This document shows, in pieces, positions 55,392 through 63,335 of a stretch of DNA of 64,000 bases. Position numbers and translations under genes: made by a program. Positions within the stretch are counted from its first letter, which is position 1. Each line of letters opens with the position of its first letter. The stretch is from an uncultured Bacilli bacterium (GTDB taxonomy: Bacteria > Bacillota_I > Bacilli_A > RFN20 > CAG-826): contig CALVOX010000001.1 of NCBI GenBank assembly GCA_944350425.1, positions 170,212-234,211 on the forward strand. The letters run 5' to 3'. Under the pieces are notes generated by a model. It did no database searches. It was not told where the DNA came from and saw nothing but the letters and a program-made list of their open reading frames with translations.

Positions 55392-55949
55392 TCAATTGTT
55401 AAACCATATGTAATGATCTAGTTTTCTCTTTCTAAATGGAACATTACTTCCTAACTCATCAAGTTTTCTGGTCAAGTAATCATTATAAGATTTGTAATCA
55501 AATGAATCTACCCATTTCTTTATTTGGCTAGATGTAATATCTTCAAAATATTTAGGAAGAGACTCTTTTAAAACAGTATCTAAAATCTAATAATCATCTC
55601 TACAATATAAATTCTTATTGTGGTAACAACAATACTTTGTTGCAAAAGAGAATAAATTAATATAACCATTTGACCTAGCAATTTCATTTACTACTTCAGG
55701 ATCACCATTTTTAATTCTATTATCAATATCCTTAATTCCAATAATGCATTCAGCTAACTCTACAGCACTAATTAGACTCTTATGTTGTGATACATGTGTT
55801 GAATTAGTAATATCTATTAAACCCACCTTCATAGCAACAATTGTTACATCCGTGTTAGTTGGAAACCTTTTAAAACAATCAGTTATTAAATCATCTTCTT
55901 TGCCATAATTATTGGTAGCTTTAACTTGCCTGTGGGCTTCTTCAATCAT
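55392..55949 (-). pseudogene. Unidentified accessory gene with an amber stop
   Basis: The frame runs from MIEEAHRQVKATNNYGKED through YINLFSFATKYCCYHN to CRDDY, then a TAG at 55587-55589, then continues open as ILDTVLKESLPKYFEDIT to HYIWFNN. About 185 codons in all. The start is uncertain: no ribosome binding site is seen, and a one-base shift would extend it to an ATG 30 bases upstream (MPQTAYYY). Function unknown. Confidence 0.6.
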
Positions 55950-56002
55950 TTCATTAGTAATAATATGCCGTTTGTGGCATGAACTTTTGGTTGTTTGATT
56001 TG

Positions 56003-56295
56003 TTATTGTTTCGTCTCTCTATTGCTTAAATAATTAGCATTAATGCTACCAACTCTTCTAAAATGTGCTATTTCATTTTTCATATCAATGCCATATGATT
56101 CATATCCAACAGGCATCCAGCCCCAAGACAAGGCTTCAACAGAATTATTAGCCCAGTTAGATCTATGCTTTCTAGCGGATGGAGATAACTTAAATCTTAG
56201 TATTTCTTCAATTTGACTAAATGATAAAGTGACGTCATTCCCCCCAATTTAGATAAATAATCTGCTAATGGTTGATATTTTGATTGTCTAGCCAT
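56003..56295 (-). pseudogene. DUF7662-like small protein with a frameshift
   Basis: MARQSKYQPLADYLSKLGG is followed, after a +1 shift at a run of six G (near 56247), by NDVTLSFSQIEEILRFKL, ARKHRSNWANN and WGWMPVGYE. The pattern of KYxPL at the start and SARKHRxxWAN resembles the DUF7662 domain of unknown function, common on mobile DNA. GAGGTG precedes the ATG. Removing one G restores the frame. Confidence 0.65.
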
Positions 56296-56424
56296 CAATG
56301 TCACCTCTTTCACAAAATGCAATTATGGTAATAATTATATCATTTTTTGAACTCTTTTTCTATCGACTAGAACAGAAAAAAAGCTGCTATTTCTAGCGGC
56401 CTCTCATTAGTGAAAATTCAGATA

Positions 56425-56655
56425 CTAGAATCTTTTGCTTCCAATCTTATAAACCTTATCTCCACTCCATTCTACTCTTTCGCCATTAATTCTATATAAT
56501 TTGTTCCCAGAGTATTCGATTCTTGCTCCACCAACTTTATATAATTTTGTTCCAGAGTATTCGACTCTCATATCACCAATCTTATAAAGTTTGTTTCCAC
56601 TCCATTGAGGTTTTCCGCCAAAGTAAGCAACTAAAATTTCTTCATCAGACATCAT
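56425..56655 (-). CDS. Four-repeat miniprotein (SGxKxYxxxxxRxEx)
   Basis: A roughly 76-residue protein. After a short leader (MSDEEILVAYFGGKPQW) it consists of four tandem 15-residue units: SGNKLYKIGDMRVEY, SGTKLYKVGGARIEY, SGNKLYRINGERVEW and a terminal SGDKVYKIGSKRF. Alternating hydrophobic residues suggest a repeated beta-hairpin. I chose the ATG at 56655 because AGAGG sits nine bases before it, while the ATG at 56664 touches the AGAGG. No family is certain. Confidence 0.65.
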   Translation of the reverse strand: MMSDEEILVAYFGGKPQWSGNKLYKIGDMRVEYSGTKLYKVGGARIEYSGNKLYRINGERVEWSGDKVYKIGSKRF

Positions 56656-56856
56656 AATTTTCATCCTCTAATTATTATAAAATACGGTTATCTTTTTAAC
56701 CTACTTTAATTATACCCCCAAAAAAATCAAACCTTTTGCACATTTTTTGTTTAGCTAAGCTAATTAAAATTTTAAATTACTTTTTCTAGTTAAAACCGGA
56801 ATTAAGTCTATTAAAAAATAACGTATGATATATGTAACTTTCTAGCCAAAATTTTT

Positions 56857-57003
56857 ATGAAACATAAACGCTTCACTTTAGAAGATAGAAAAACTATTTC
56901 TTCTTGTATTTCAAAGAAAATAAAATATGTGGCTATCGCTGAAGAACTTAGCCGTGATACAACTTCTATTTCAAAAGAATTGAAAAGAAATAGAATCGAA
57001 TGA
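56857..57003 (+). pseudogene. 5' fragment of an IS30-family transposase
   Basis: A 48-residue reading frame, MKHKRFTLEDRKTI then AIAEELSRDTTSISKELKR, matches the N-terminal HTH of IS30 transposases. It stops at a breakpoint near 57000. It is not a copy of the element at 34.6-36.3 kb. Confidence 0.75.
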
Positions 57004-57045
57004 ACTAGTATGCGATATCCGGTAGATGAAGAGTCTCCTTTATTA

Positions 57046-57096
57046 AATTCTTTCTTCTAAGTTAATTAATCTATCTTCTTCTTTTTTAGTTTCCAT
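57046..57096 (-). pseudogene. 5' fragment of a second MazG-like gene
   Basis: The first 17 codons (METKKEEDRLINLEERI) are closely similar, at DNA and protein level, to the start of the gene at 39087-39440. The fragment ends at the breakpoint shared with the IS30 fragment. Confidence 0.75.
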
Positions 57097-57389
57097 AATA
57101 GATATAAAAAATGTACTAGGTATAACCTTATACTTCACCAGTACAATAAATATAATAATAAGTTTTCATTTTGTTTTATTAGTTGTTAAGAATAAATAAT
57201 ATGTTTTCACATATAAAGCAAACTAGTTCATATATAACCTTTAAACAATAACTATTATACGTATAACTCCATTAGTCTTATAATCAATAACCTTTAAACA
57301 ATTAACTCATTAAATTGGAGCAAATATTCAAGTAACAACTTTTAAAACAAAATAGGAAAATAAATAATTAAATAATTAATAAATTAGTT
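57097..57389. other. AT-rich intergenic region
   Basis: No gene is visible in 293 bases. The word ATAACCTTTAAACAA occurs twice, near 57235 and 57287. Confidence 0.5.
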
Positions 57390-57902
57390 TTAAGAAATTA
57401 AATAATCTTCAACTTCAATATAGTTATTTAAATTACATCTATCAATCGACATTTGAAGATTGTTAATTTCATGAACTAATTTATCGTAATCTTTTTTAGC
57501 TTTCGATAAATCATAATTAAGAGATTGATATTCAACTATATCTCTTTTACTGCCATATGGTGTAACTCTATTTAATTCATCTCTTGTTACTTGGGTTTTT
57601 AATCTATTTAGGCTTTCAGAAAGTTGAGATAAATAAATTAAACCTTCACTAACTGACATATCAAAATCTTCTAACATTGTTTCAATATTTGTTTTAGCTA
57701 AAATAGTCTTTAACTTTCTTGTTTTAGTATCTAAAGTAGCTATCTCACTTTTTACTTTATTATAGTTATATTTAGTTGGGATTCTTTTTTCATCACTAAG
57801 AAAAGTTTCAACATCATTTCTTCTTTCAAATAATATAACTTCTTCTTTTCTTTTTTCTAAATTCTTAATAATCTTCATAATTTGAGTAGCACATATTTTC
57901 AT
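57390..57902 (-). CDS. DIP1984-like protein of unknown function
   Basis: A roughly 170-residue, mostly helical protein. It begins with KICATQIMKIIKNLEKRK, has a central DFDMSVSEGLIYLSQLS and ends with LQMSIDRCNLNNYIEVEDY. The pattern is that of the DIP1984-type family seen in Actinobacteria and Bacillota, whose function is unknown. Coiled-coil content is high. I chose the ATG at 57902 because GGAGG lies seven bases upstream. It is isolated in an AT-rich region and reads away from the ZIP gene. Confidence 0.65.
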   Translation of the reverse strand: MKICATQIMKIIKNLEKRKEEVILFERRNDVETFLSDEKRIPTKYNYNKVKSEIATLDTKTRKLKTILAKTNIETMLEDFDMSVSEGLIYLSQLSESLNRLKTQVTRDELNRVTPYGSKRDIVEYQSLNYDLSKAKKDYDKLVHEINNLQMSIDRCNLNNYIEVEDYLIS

Positions 57903-58172
57903 AAATTTACCTCCAATCATTTGATGTATGCTTATATTTTAGTGTTTAAATATTATTAATAAAATAATCGAATAAATATTATTTTTAGTTAATAAATAAT
58001 ACGATAATCATCATATTATTGATATTTTATTTAAAATTATGGTATATAAAATAATAACTATTATTATATTTAATAAATATTTTTTTATTATTTGCTTCTA
58101 TTTTTATAATGATTAAAAATAAAAGCAAATAATTTTAAATAAAATAAAGATTAAATTAAAATGTAGTTAATT

Positions 58173-58976
58173 ATGAATGTTATATTATTTACGATACTTA
58201 TTTTATTAATCCCATTTATTTCGACTACTTTAGGTTCTAGTATAGTATTTTTCTTTAAAAAAGAAAAAATGAATGAGAAAGTAGAAAAAATATGTAATGG
58301 TTTTGCTTCAGGAGTAATGCTTGCTGCTTCTATCTTTGGCCTACTTATTCCAAGTTTAGAATATGAAGTAAGTTATATGCCAAACATTTTATTAGTTTTA
58401 ATTTCTTTTATTCTTGGTGTTATTTTACTTCTTTTAATCGATCATCTAGTTCCTCATTTTCATATAGAGGGTAAATATGAAGAAGGTATTAAAACTAGTC
58501 ATGTATCAAAAACTAATAAAATGTTTTTAGCAGTATTAATTCATAATATACCTGAAGGTATATCGGTTGGTATTGCTTTAGGTTTAGCACTTTCTAATTT
58601 AAACTCATCTTTATCATTACTATCTATTTTTGCTTCAGCTTTATCATTATCAATTGGTATAGGTATACAAAATATTCCAGAAGGAGCTGTTGTTTCTTTA
58701 CCTTTTAGAAATATTACTAATTCGAGAAAAAAAGCATTTTTACTAGGAACACTATCTGGTATTGTTGAACCGCTATTTGCTTTAATAGGGATGTTTTTAG
58801 CTTTTTATATTGAAGCTATTATGCCTTGGGCTTTAGGAATATCAGCTGGAGCAATGATTTATGTAACTATTGAAGATTTAATACCTAATGCAATGGAAAA
58901 CAGTAAACATCATTATGGTATAATATCATTTATTCTAGGATTCTTACTTATGATGTCTTTAGATTATTTACTTTAA
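58173..58976 (+). CDS. ZIP-family metal transporter
   Basis: A 267-residue transporter with eight hydrophobic helices. The two metal-site helices carry IHNIPEGISVGIALG and QNIPEGAVVSLPF, and the third site GIVEPLFALIG is typical of the GufA/ZupT branch. It probably imports zinc or manganese. A TAAAAT is ten bases before the ATG, with no Shine-Dalgarno. The 3' end carries one arm of a perfect 20-bp inverted repeat whose other arm is in the converging WYL gene. Confidence 0.93.
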   Translation: MNVILFTILILLIPFISTTLGSSIVFFFKKEKMNEKVEKICNGFASGVMLAASIFGLLIPSLEYEVSYMPNILLVLISFILGVILLLLIDHLVPHFHIEGKYEEGIKTSHVSKTNKMFLAVLIHNIPEGISVGIALGLALSNLNSSLSLLSIFASALSLSIGIGIQNIPEGAVVSLPFRNITNSRKKAFLLGTLSGIVEPLFALIGMFLAFYIEAIMPWALGISAGAMIYVTIEDLIPNAMENSKHHYGIISFILGFLLMMSLDYLL

Positions 58977-59082
58977 AGAATCTTTTTATTATTCGTTACT
59001 ATTATCTTCTAAAGTATTACTACTATTATTATAAACTTTATTACGATTATTCTTATAAGATAAAAAAGATTCTTTAAAGTAA
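58968..59082. repeat. Perfect 20-bp inverted repeat across two convergent gene ends
   Basis: TTACTTTAAAGAATCTTTTT at 58968-58987 and its exact complement at 59063-59082, 75 bases apart. The arms cover the last codons of the ZIP gene and the C-terminal codons of the WYL gene. Confidence 0.85.
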
Positions 59083-60026
59083 TAATAAAGTAAATTAGTA
59101 AGTTTAATGTTATTTAATACTTCTATTTCTTTACCAAAACGTAAGAAATATTGAAATAATTGATTGATTGGCGCTTTAAAAGAATAAATATCCTTTTCTT
59201 TATCTATCTTATAACTTTTAGGTCGATTTATTATTATTCGTTGATAGATTGATTTAGCTTTCTTAGTAAACTTAATATCGACATCAATTATTTTAGAAGA
59301 GATAAACTGTGCATCAACAGTTAAAAGTTCATTTAATTTATTTTTATCATCATCATTAAGTTCTTCTTTAATATTTTTAGATATCCTTAGTTTATTTAAT
59401 TTATAGATATTTAATGGTACAAACTTATGATTATTAAAATAAATTAAATAAATATATTGATGATCTTTTGAATTAAATACTCCAATTGGTGTTACTTCTA
59501 TTTTCCTTTCATTATTATCTTCATAGATTATTTTCTTATTATCTTTTATTGCTTTATTAATTAATTCTATTTCTTCATTAAAGACAATTCTTTCTCTTTC
59601 ATCTTGGGTTAATAAAGAATATGAATTAAATAATTTTCTTAAATATTCACTAATAGTAAGATTATTTAAATAATTATCTTCAATATCTAAAAAAGCATAG
59701 ATATATTTACTCGTTGCAAGAAATGTTAATTCATATTCTTTTCTTTCTTTAGAATTATCTTTTTTAGTAAGTAATCTATTAATTGAATTAGTAAGTTCAT
59801 TAATATTATTATTTGATAAGTTATATTCTTTTAATAACGATCTGAGATCGTTATTAAAAGAATCAATCTCTTCATTAATAATTAAATGATAATTATATAT
59901 TAATTTATTTAAGAATAAGTTCTTATTAGAACTACCATCTTTTTTAAAGAATCGAAATACTTCTACATCATTAAGTAATGTAAAGTAAGTAAGATAAGAT
60001 AAATTAACTTTATATAACTTATTCAT
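58989..60026 (-). CDS. Ribbon-helix-helix/WYL-domain regulator
   Basis: A 345-residue protein. The first 55 residues (DVEVFRFFKKDGSSNKNLFLN) resemble a ribbon-helix-helix DNA-binding domain. The middle holds a WYL domain (IKDNKKIIYEDN, then ITPIG-type strand, FVPLNIYKLNKLRIS). The C-terminus is WCX-like (INQLFQYFLRFGKEIEVL). WYL proteins sense nucleic-acid or nucleotide ligands. A TATAAT is ten bases before the ATG. The gene contains a 39-bp perfect inverted repeat. It lies directly downstream of cysE, separated by 34 bases. Confidence 0.8.
   Translation of the reverse strand: MNKLYKVNLSYLTYFTLLNDVEVFRFFKKDGSSNKNLFLNKLIYNYHLIINEEIDSFNNDLRSLLKEYNLSNNNINELTNSINRLLTKKDNSKERKEYELTFLATSKYIYAFLDIEDNYLNNLTISEYLRKLFNSYSLLTQDERERIVFNEEIELINKAIKDNKKIIYEDNNERKIEVTPIGVFNSKDHQYIYLIYFNNHKFVPLNIYKLNKLRISKNIKEELNDDDKNKLNELLTVDAQFISSKIIDVDIKFTKKAKSIYQRIIINRPKSYKIDKEKDIYSFKAPINQLFQYFLRFGKEIEVLNNIKLTNLLYYYFKESFLSYKNNRNKVYNNSSNTLEDNSNE
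59825..59863. repeat. 39-bp perfect inverted repeat inside the WYL gene
   Basis: Arms of 19 bp (starting ATTCTTTTAATAACGATCT) separated by a single G. The longest tight palindrome seen in the window, it lies in coding sequence. Confidence 0.9.
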
Positions 60027-60036
60027 AATATTAATT

Positions 60037-60042
60037 ATTATA
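60037..60042 (-). promoter_or_regulatory. -10 box of the WYL regulator gene
   Basis: TATAAT ten bases before the ATG, with no Shine-Dalgarno; the leader would be about three bases. Confidence 0.5.
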
Positions 60043-60060
60043 TTAGTAAAAGATTAAATC

Positions 60061-60867
60061 TTAATCAATATCACATTTATTACTTACTTTAGAATTTGGT
60101 GGTAATGATTTAGTTATAAATACATTACCACCAATTATTGAATTTCTTCCAATAATAGTATCTCCTCCTAAAATTGTTGCTCCAGCATAAATTGTTACAT
60201 TATCTTCAATAGTTGGATGTCTTTTTTTACCTTCTAGTAATCTACCTTCTTTTAAAGATAGTGCACCTAAAGTAACTCCTTGATATATTTTAACATTATT
60301 ACCAATTATAGTTGTTTCTCCAATTACTATTCCTGTACCATGATCAATAAAGAAAGAATGACCAATATTACATCCAGGATTAATATCAATTCCTGTTCTA
60401 GTATGGGCATATTCACTAATAATTCTAGAAGGAAACTTTAAACCTAGGTTATATAAGTTATGAGATATTCTATATGCGCTTATTGCTAAAAAAGAAGGAT
60501 AAGATGTAACTATTTCAACATAGCTAGAACAAGCTGGATCTCCATCATAGATTGCTTTTAAATCTAAAAGTAACTCTTTTCTAATACTAGGTATATCGTT
60601 ATAAAAAGACTTAAACTTATCTTCATAATCGCTATATTTATCTTTGAAAGCAAGTTTTAAATTTAATATCGATTTATCGATATATTCATCAATTTCACTT
60701 TTTAAATAATCTTCTTTAATAAAATCTAAAAACATTCCTCTCATTAAATTCTTATAAAAAAGAATAAGTTCTTCTTTATCTAGTTTTAATAAATCATTTT
60801 GTTTATTTGTTTCCTTCATGGAAACAAATAACTTATCGATAATTTCTTTATTCATATAATCCTTCAA
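60061..60867 (-). CDS. cysE: Serine O-acetyltransferase
   Basis: A 268-residue hexapeptide acetyltransferase that makes O-acetylserine from serine and acetyl-CoA. An N-terminal helical domain precedes the beta-helix with AHTRTGIDINPGCNIGHSFF, FIDHGTGIVIGE and KRHPTIEDNVTIYAGA. The C-terminal tail ends in SNKCDID; the terminal Ile that docks into CysK is here followed by Asp. It overlaps cysK by 20 bases, so the two are coupled. A perfect 12-bp-arm hairpin (60803-60831) lies near the 5' end. Confidence 0.93.
   Translation of the reverse strand: MKDYMNKEIIDKLFVSMKETNKQNDLLKLDKEELILFYKNLMRGMFLDFIKEDYLKSEIDEYIDKSILNLKLAFKDKYSDYEDKFKSFYNDIPSIRKELLLDLKAIYDGDPACSSYVEIVTSYPSFLAISAYRISHNLYNLGLKFPSRIISEYAHTRTGIDINPGCNIGHSFFIDHGTGIVIGETTIIGNNVKIYQGVTLGALSLKEGRLLEGKKRHPTIEDNVTIYAGATILGGDTIIGRNSIIGGNVFITKSLPPNSKVSNKCDID
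60803..60831. repeat. Perfect inverted repeat inside cysE
   Basis: Arms of 12 bp (TTATTTGTTTCC) around a five-base loop, about 40 bases into the gene. Confidence 0.8.
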
Positions 60868-61774
60868 TACTTAAATATCTTTCTCCATTATCTGGTAATA
60901 CTATTACTACATTCTTATTTTTATATTTATTTTTATCTAAAGAAAGTGCACCAAGTAAGGCTGCACCACTTGATATACCGACAAATAAACCTTCTAAAGA
61001 TGATAGTAACTTAACTCCTTTATAAGAATCTTCGTTAGATATATCAATAATTCGATCTACCAAAGATTTATCATAAATTTCAGGTATAAAATTAGCTCCT
61101 ATCCCCTGAATTAAATGACTACCAGTTTTATTTTTAGTTAATAAAGGAGAAGATAAAGGTTCTATTCCAATAATTTCTACTTTATCTTTTAATACTTCTT
61201 TAAATCTTTTAGCATTACCAATTAAAGTACCACTAGTACCAATACCCGCAATAAATACATCTAAGTTATTACCTAAATCATCAAGTATTTCTTTCGATGT
61301 AGTTTCATAATGGGCTTTAACATTAGCTTCATTTTCAAATTGATGAGTTAAGAAGGAATGAGGTGTAGTTAAAGCTAATTTATTAGCTTTAAGAATGCTA
61401 CCTCTCATTCCTTCTTCTTTTTTAGTTAATATTACTTTTGTACCATATGCTTCCATCATCTTAATTCGTTCTTTAGAAGCATTACTTGGCATAGTAATAA
61501 TGCATTTTAACTTAAAATAAGAAGCAACAAGTGATAAAGATATCCCCATATTCCCACTACTTGCTTCAATAAGAACACTATCTTTACTAATTAACTTCTT
61601 ATCTAAAGCATCTTTAATAATATAATATGCTGCTCTATCTTTAATACTACCACTAGGGTTATTTCTTTCTAGTTTAGCGTATAAATTAAAAGTTAAATCA
61701 TATTGTTTCATAATATGATTTAACTTTACTAAAGGAGTATTTCCAATTAAGTCTAAAACATTGTCTTTAATCAT
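60848..61774 (-). CDS. cysK: O-acetylserine sulfhydrylase (cysteine synthase)
   Basis: A 308-residue PLP enzyme combining O-acetylserine with sulfide. The PLP lysine is in ERNNPSGSIKDRA, the substrate loop in EASSGNMGISL and the phosphate loop in AGIGTSGTLIGN. It is the first gene of cysK-cysE. A TATAAT eight bases before the ATG without Shine-Dalgarno suggests a leaderless message. A perfect inverted repeat with 16-bp arms (61689-61727) lies near the 5' end of the gene. Confidence 0.95.
   Translation of the reverse strand: MIKDNVLDLIGNTPLVKLNHIMKQYDLTFNLYAKLERNNPSGSIKDRAAYYIIKDALDKKLISKDSVLIEASSGNMGISLSLVASYFKLKCIITMPSNASKERIKMMEAYGTKVILTKKEEGMRGSILKANKLALTTPHSFLTHQFENEANVKAHYETTSKEILDDLGNNLDVFIAGIGTSGTLIGNAKRFKEVLKDKVEIIGIEPLSSPLLTKNKTGSHLIQGIGANFIPEIYDKSLVDRIIDISNEDSYKGVKLLSSLEGLFVGISSGAALLGALSLDKNKYKNKNVVIVLPDNGERYLSIEGLYE
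61689..61727. repeat. Perfect inverted repeat inside cysK
   Basis: Arms of 16 bp (AAAGTTAAATCATATT) with a seven-base loop, about 50-85 bases into the gene. Confidence 0.88.
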
Positions 61775-61782
61775 AGGTTAAT

Positions 61783-61788
61783 ATTATA
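61783..61788 (-). promoter_or_regulatory. -10 box of cysK; near-leaderless
   Basis: TATAAT, then eight bases, then the ATG. No Shine-Dalgarno. Confidence 0.6.
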
Positions 61789-61915
61789 TATCTAATTTAT
61801 ATAAAACATAGTTATATACTCTATTATTTAAATTAGATATATAATATGTATCCTAGTAATTAACTATATTGTTACTATATTAATACTATTATTTATAATA
61901 TTATTATAAATTATA

Positions 61916-62440
61916 TTATTTACTATTCTTATACCAATTTAGAGCTTCTATTTCTATTGTTTTAACAAATTCTTCTTTTCCATCACAATACTTTTCAATA
62001 TCATAAGGATATTTTAAGGCTAATTTACTTTTAAGTTCACCATAATCTTTAGCCTTATCTTCATGAGTAAGTAAATACTCTTTAAATGCTAAATGTCTAG
62101 TTAAATTATAAGTATCACTTTTATGAAAAATATGAATTTGATGTGTTCTTTCATCCCCACCTTTTCTTAAATACCTTCTTCCTTTTATTCCGAATTCAAA
62201 TAAATATTCATAGCCAATATTTTCAAATTCTTTTTGTTTTTTATCAACTTCTTCTAAAGAGTTAACACTAATCATAATATCAATAATTGGTTTAGACTTT
62301 AGCTTAGGAACTGCAGTTGAACCAATATGATAAATATCTACTAAATTATCATCTAATATCTTTACTATTTTTTCTTTTTCTTTTTCAAACATTAAAGGGT
62401 AATCTTTATTATATTCTTTAACTACTATATGTTGTGGCAT
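61916..62440 (-). CDS. GrpB/UPF0157 nucleotidyltransferase-fold protein
   Basis: A 174-residue member of the GrpB (UPF0157) family, a nucleotidyltransferase-fold group of uncertain function. The signature IYHIGSTAVPKLKSKPIIDI is near residue 37 and the second block is THQIHIFHKSD. The last part (FKEYLLTHEDKAKDYGELK) is typical. It stands alone between cysK and the structured RNA. A TATAAT lies eight bases before the ATG. Confidence 0.9.
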   Translation of the reverse strand: MPQHIVVKEYNKDYPLMFEKEKEKIVKILDDNLVDIYHIGSTAVPKLKSKPIIDIMISVNSLEEVDKKQKEFENIGYEYLFEFGIKGRRYLRKGGDERTHQIHIFHKSDTYNLTRHLAFKEYLLTHEDKAKDYGELKSKLALKYPYDIEKYCDGKEEFVKTIEIEALNWYKNSK

Positions 62441-62448
62441 AGTTGTTT

Positions 62449-62454
62449 ATTATA
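62449..62454 (-). promoter_or_regulatory. -10 box of the GrpB-family gene; near-leaderless
   Basis: TATAAT, then eight bases, then the ATG. No Shine-Dalgarno. Confidence 0.6.
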
Positions 62455-62510
62455 CACTAGAATTTTATAAAATTTATAAAATTCATATTATTACTATAGT
62501 TGTAACAATA

Positions 62511-62548
62511 ATTAAAACCCCTTTGTTTTCTTGCAAAGGGGTTTTAAT
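62511..62548 (-). terminator. Perfect terminator of the large structured RNA
   Basis: Fifteen-base-pair stem (ATTAAAACCCCTTTG and complement) with an eight-base loop. T-rich ends on both sides make it functional in either direction. It closes the RNA that begins near 63110. Confidence 0.9.
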
Positions 62549-63112
62549 TAAATTAGAAATGTAGGCCTTCGCCTTACTCTTTATTAAGCCTTGTTTCTTC
62601 GGCCACTAATCGAAGTTAGCCCGAGCGTATAGGAGCGACCTATACACTACTGACTCCTACTTCTTTATTAGAAGTATTAAAGATTAGACTAGATTTCCTA
62701 ATAACTTTCACTAAACGTCGGAATAAAGTTCTACCAAAACCATTCATTCGTTTGTTTATTTACTGCTGAGTCTAGAATTTAGCTACTCGCACCATTTGTT
62801 TGCAATCCTTATAGTTTAATTACTTAAACGTTACCTCAGAGATCTTTGCTGAGTTTGCCTCTTACAAGGTAGTCTCTCACACTACTAGCAGACTGGTAGG
62901 CTTAGCTAGCTTAATAGCCGCTTATAGATCCGGATCGCTCAATGCCTTAACACTTAAATTTAAAAAGAGCACTTCCTAGAATAAGGCTAATCCAATAACC
63001 TTCCTTATATATCTCTACATAAGGTATTCGCCATTTAATAGGTATCCTTATTAAACCACTCACATTCTAGAAATCCTGACGGCCTGTAAGACGAACTTCA
63101 TCAGGTTACATC
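62549..63112 (-). ncRNA. Large structured non-coding RNA (ROOL/OLE-like size class)
   Basis: About 560-600 bases free of long ORFs, visibly richer in G+C than the surroundings, with many local hairpins: GTATAGG-CCTATAC (62627-62645), ACTTCT-AGAAGT (62659-62675), CTCAG-CTGAG (62836-62853), and several stems formed with more distant partners. A CATAAT box lies at 63116-63121 and a strong terminator follows. It has none of the hallmarks of tmRNA (tRNA-like 3' end) or RNase P RNA (GAGGAAAGTCC). Size, organism and single-terminator layout fit the ROOL class of large ornate RNAs, but I cannot confirm the class from sequence alone. Confidence 0.7.
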
Positions 63113-63335
63113 AATATTATGCTTATAGATTTTTAAAATAAATATACTCATTTTTAACTATTATTTTCTCTGTATTTTAATCGATTAATATCATATAAAA
63201 ATATAGTAATACTATTAATGTAGTATATAAAATATAAACATAGTTATTTAAAGATATATTATCAAAAACTTTCGTCTATTTTCTTTATTAAAATAATAAA
63301 AATTATAATTTCTTTTAATAATACCAATATCGTTA
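63113..63335. other. AT-rich spacer upstream of the structured RNA
   Basis: No gene is visible. It should contain the promoter of the RNA (CATAAT at 63116-63121) and the end of the riboswitch-controlled transcript. Confidence 0.5.

Noticed and set aside
57230-57310. Two copies of ATAACCTTTAAACAA as iterons of an origin
   Set aside because: Only two copies, no replication gene nearby, and the words are AT-rich enough to recur by chance.
62511-63112. tmRNA or RNase P RNA
   Set aside because: No tRNA-like 3' end with a T-loop, no tag ORF, and no GAGGAAAGTCC core; the length also fits neither.
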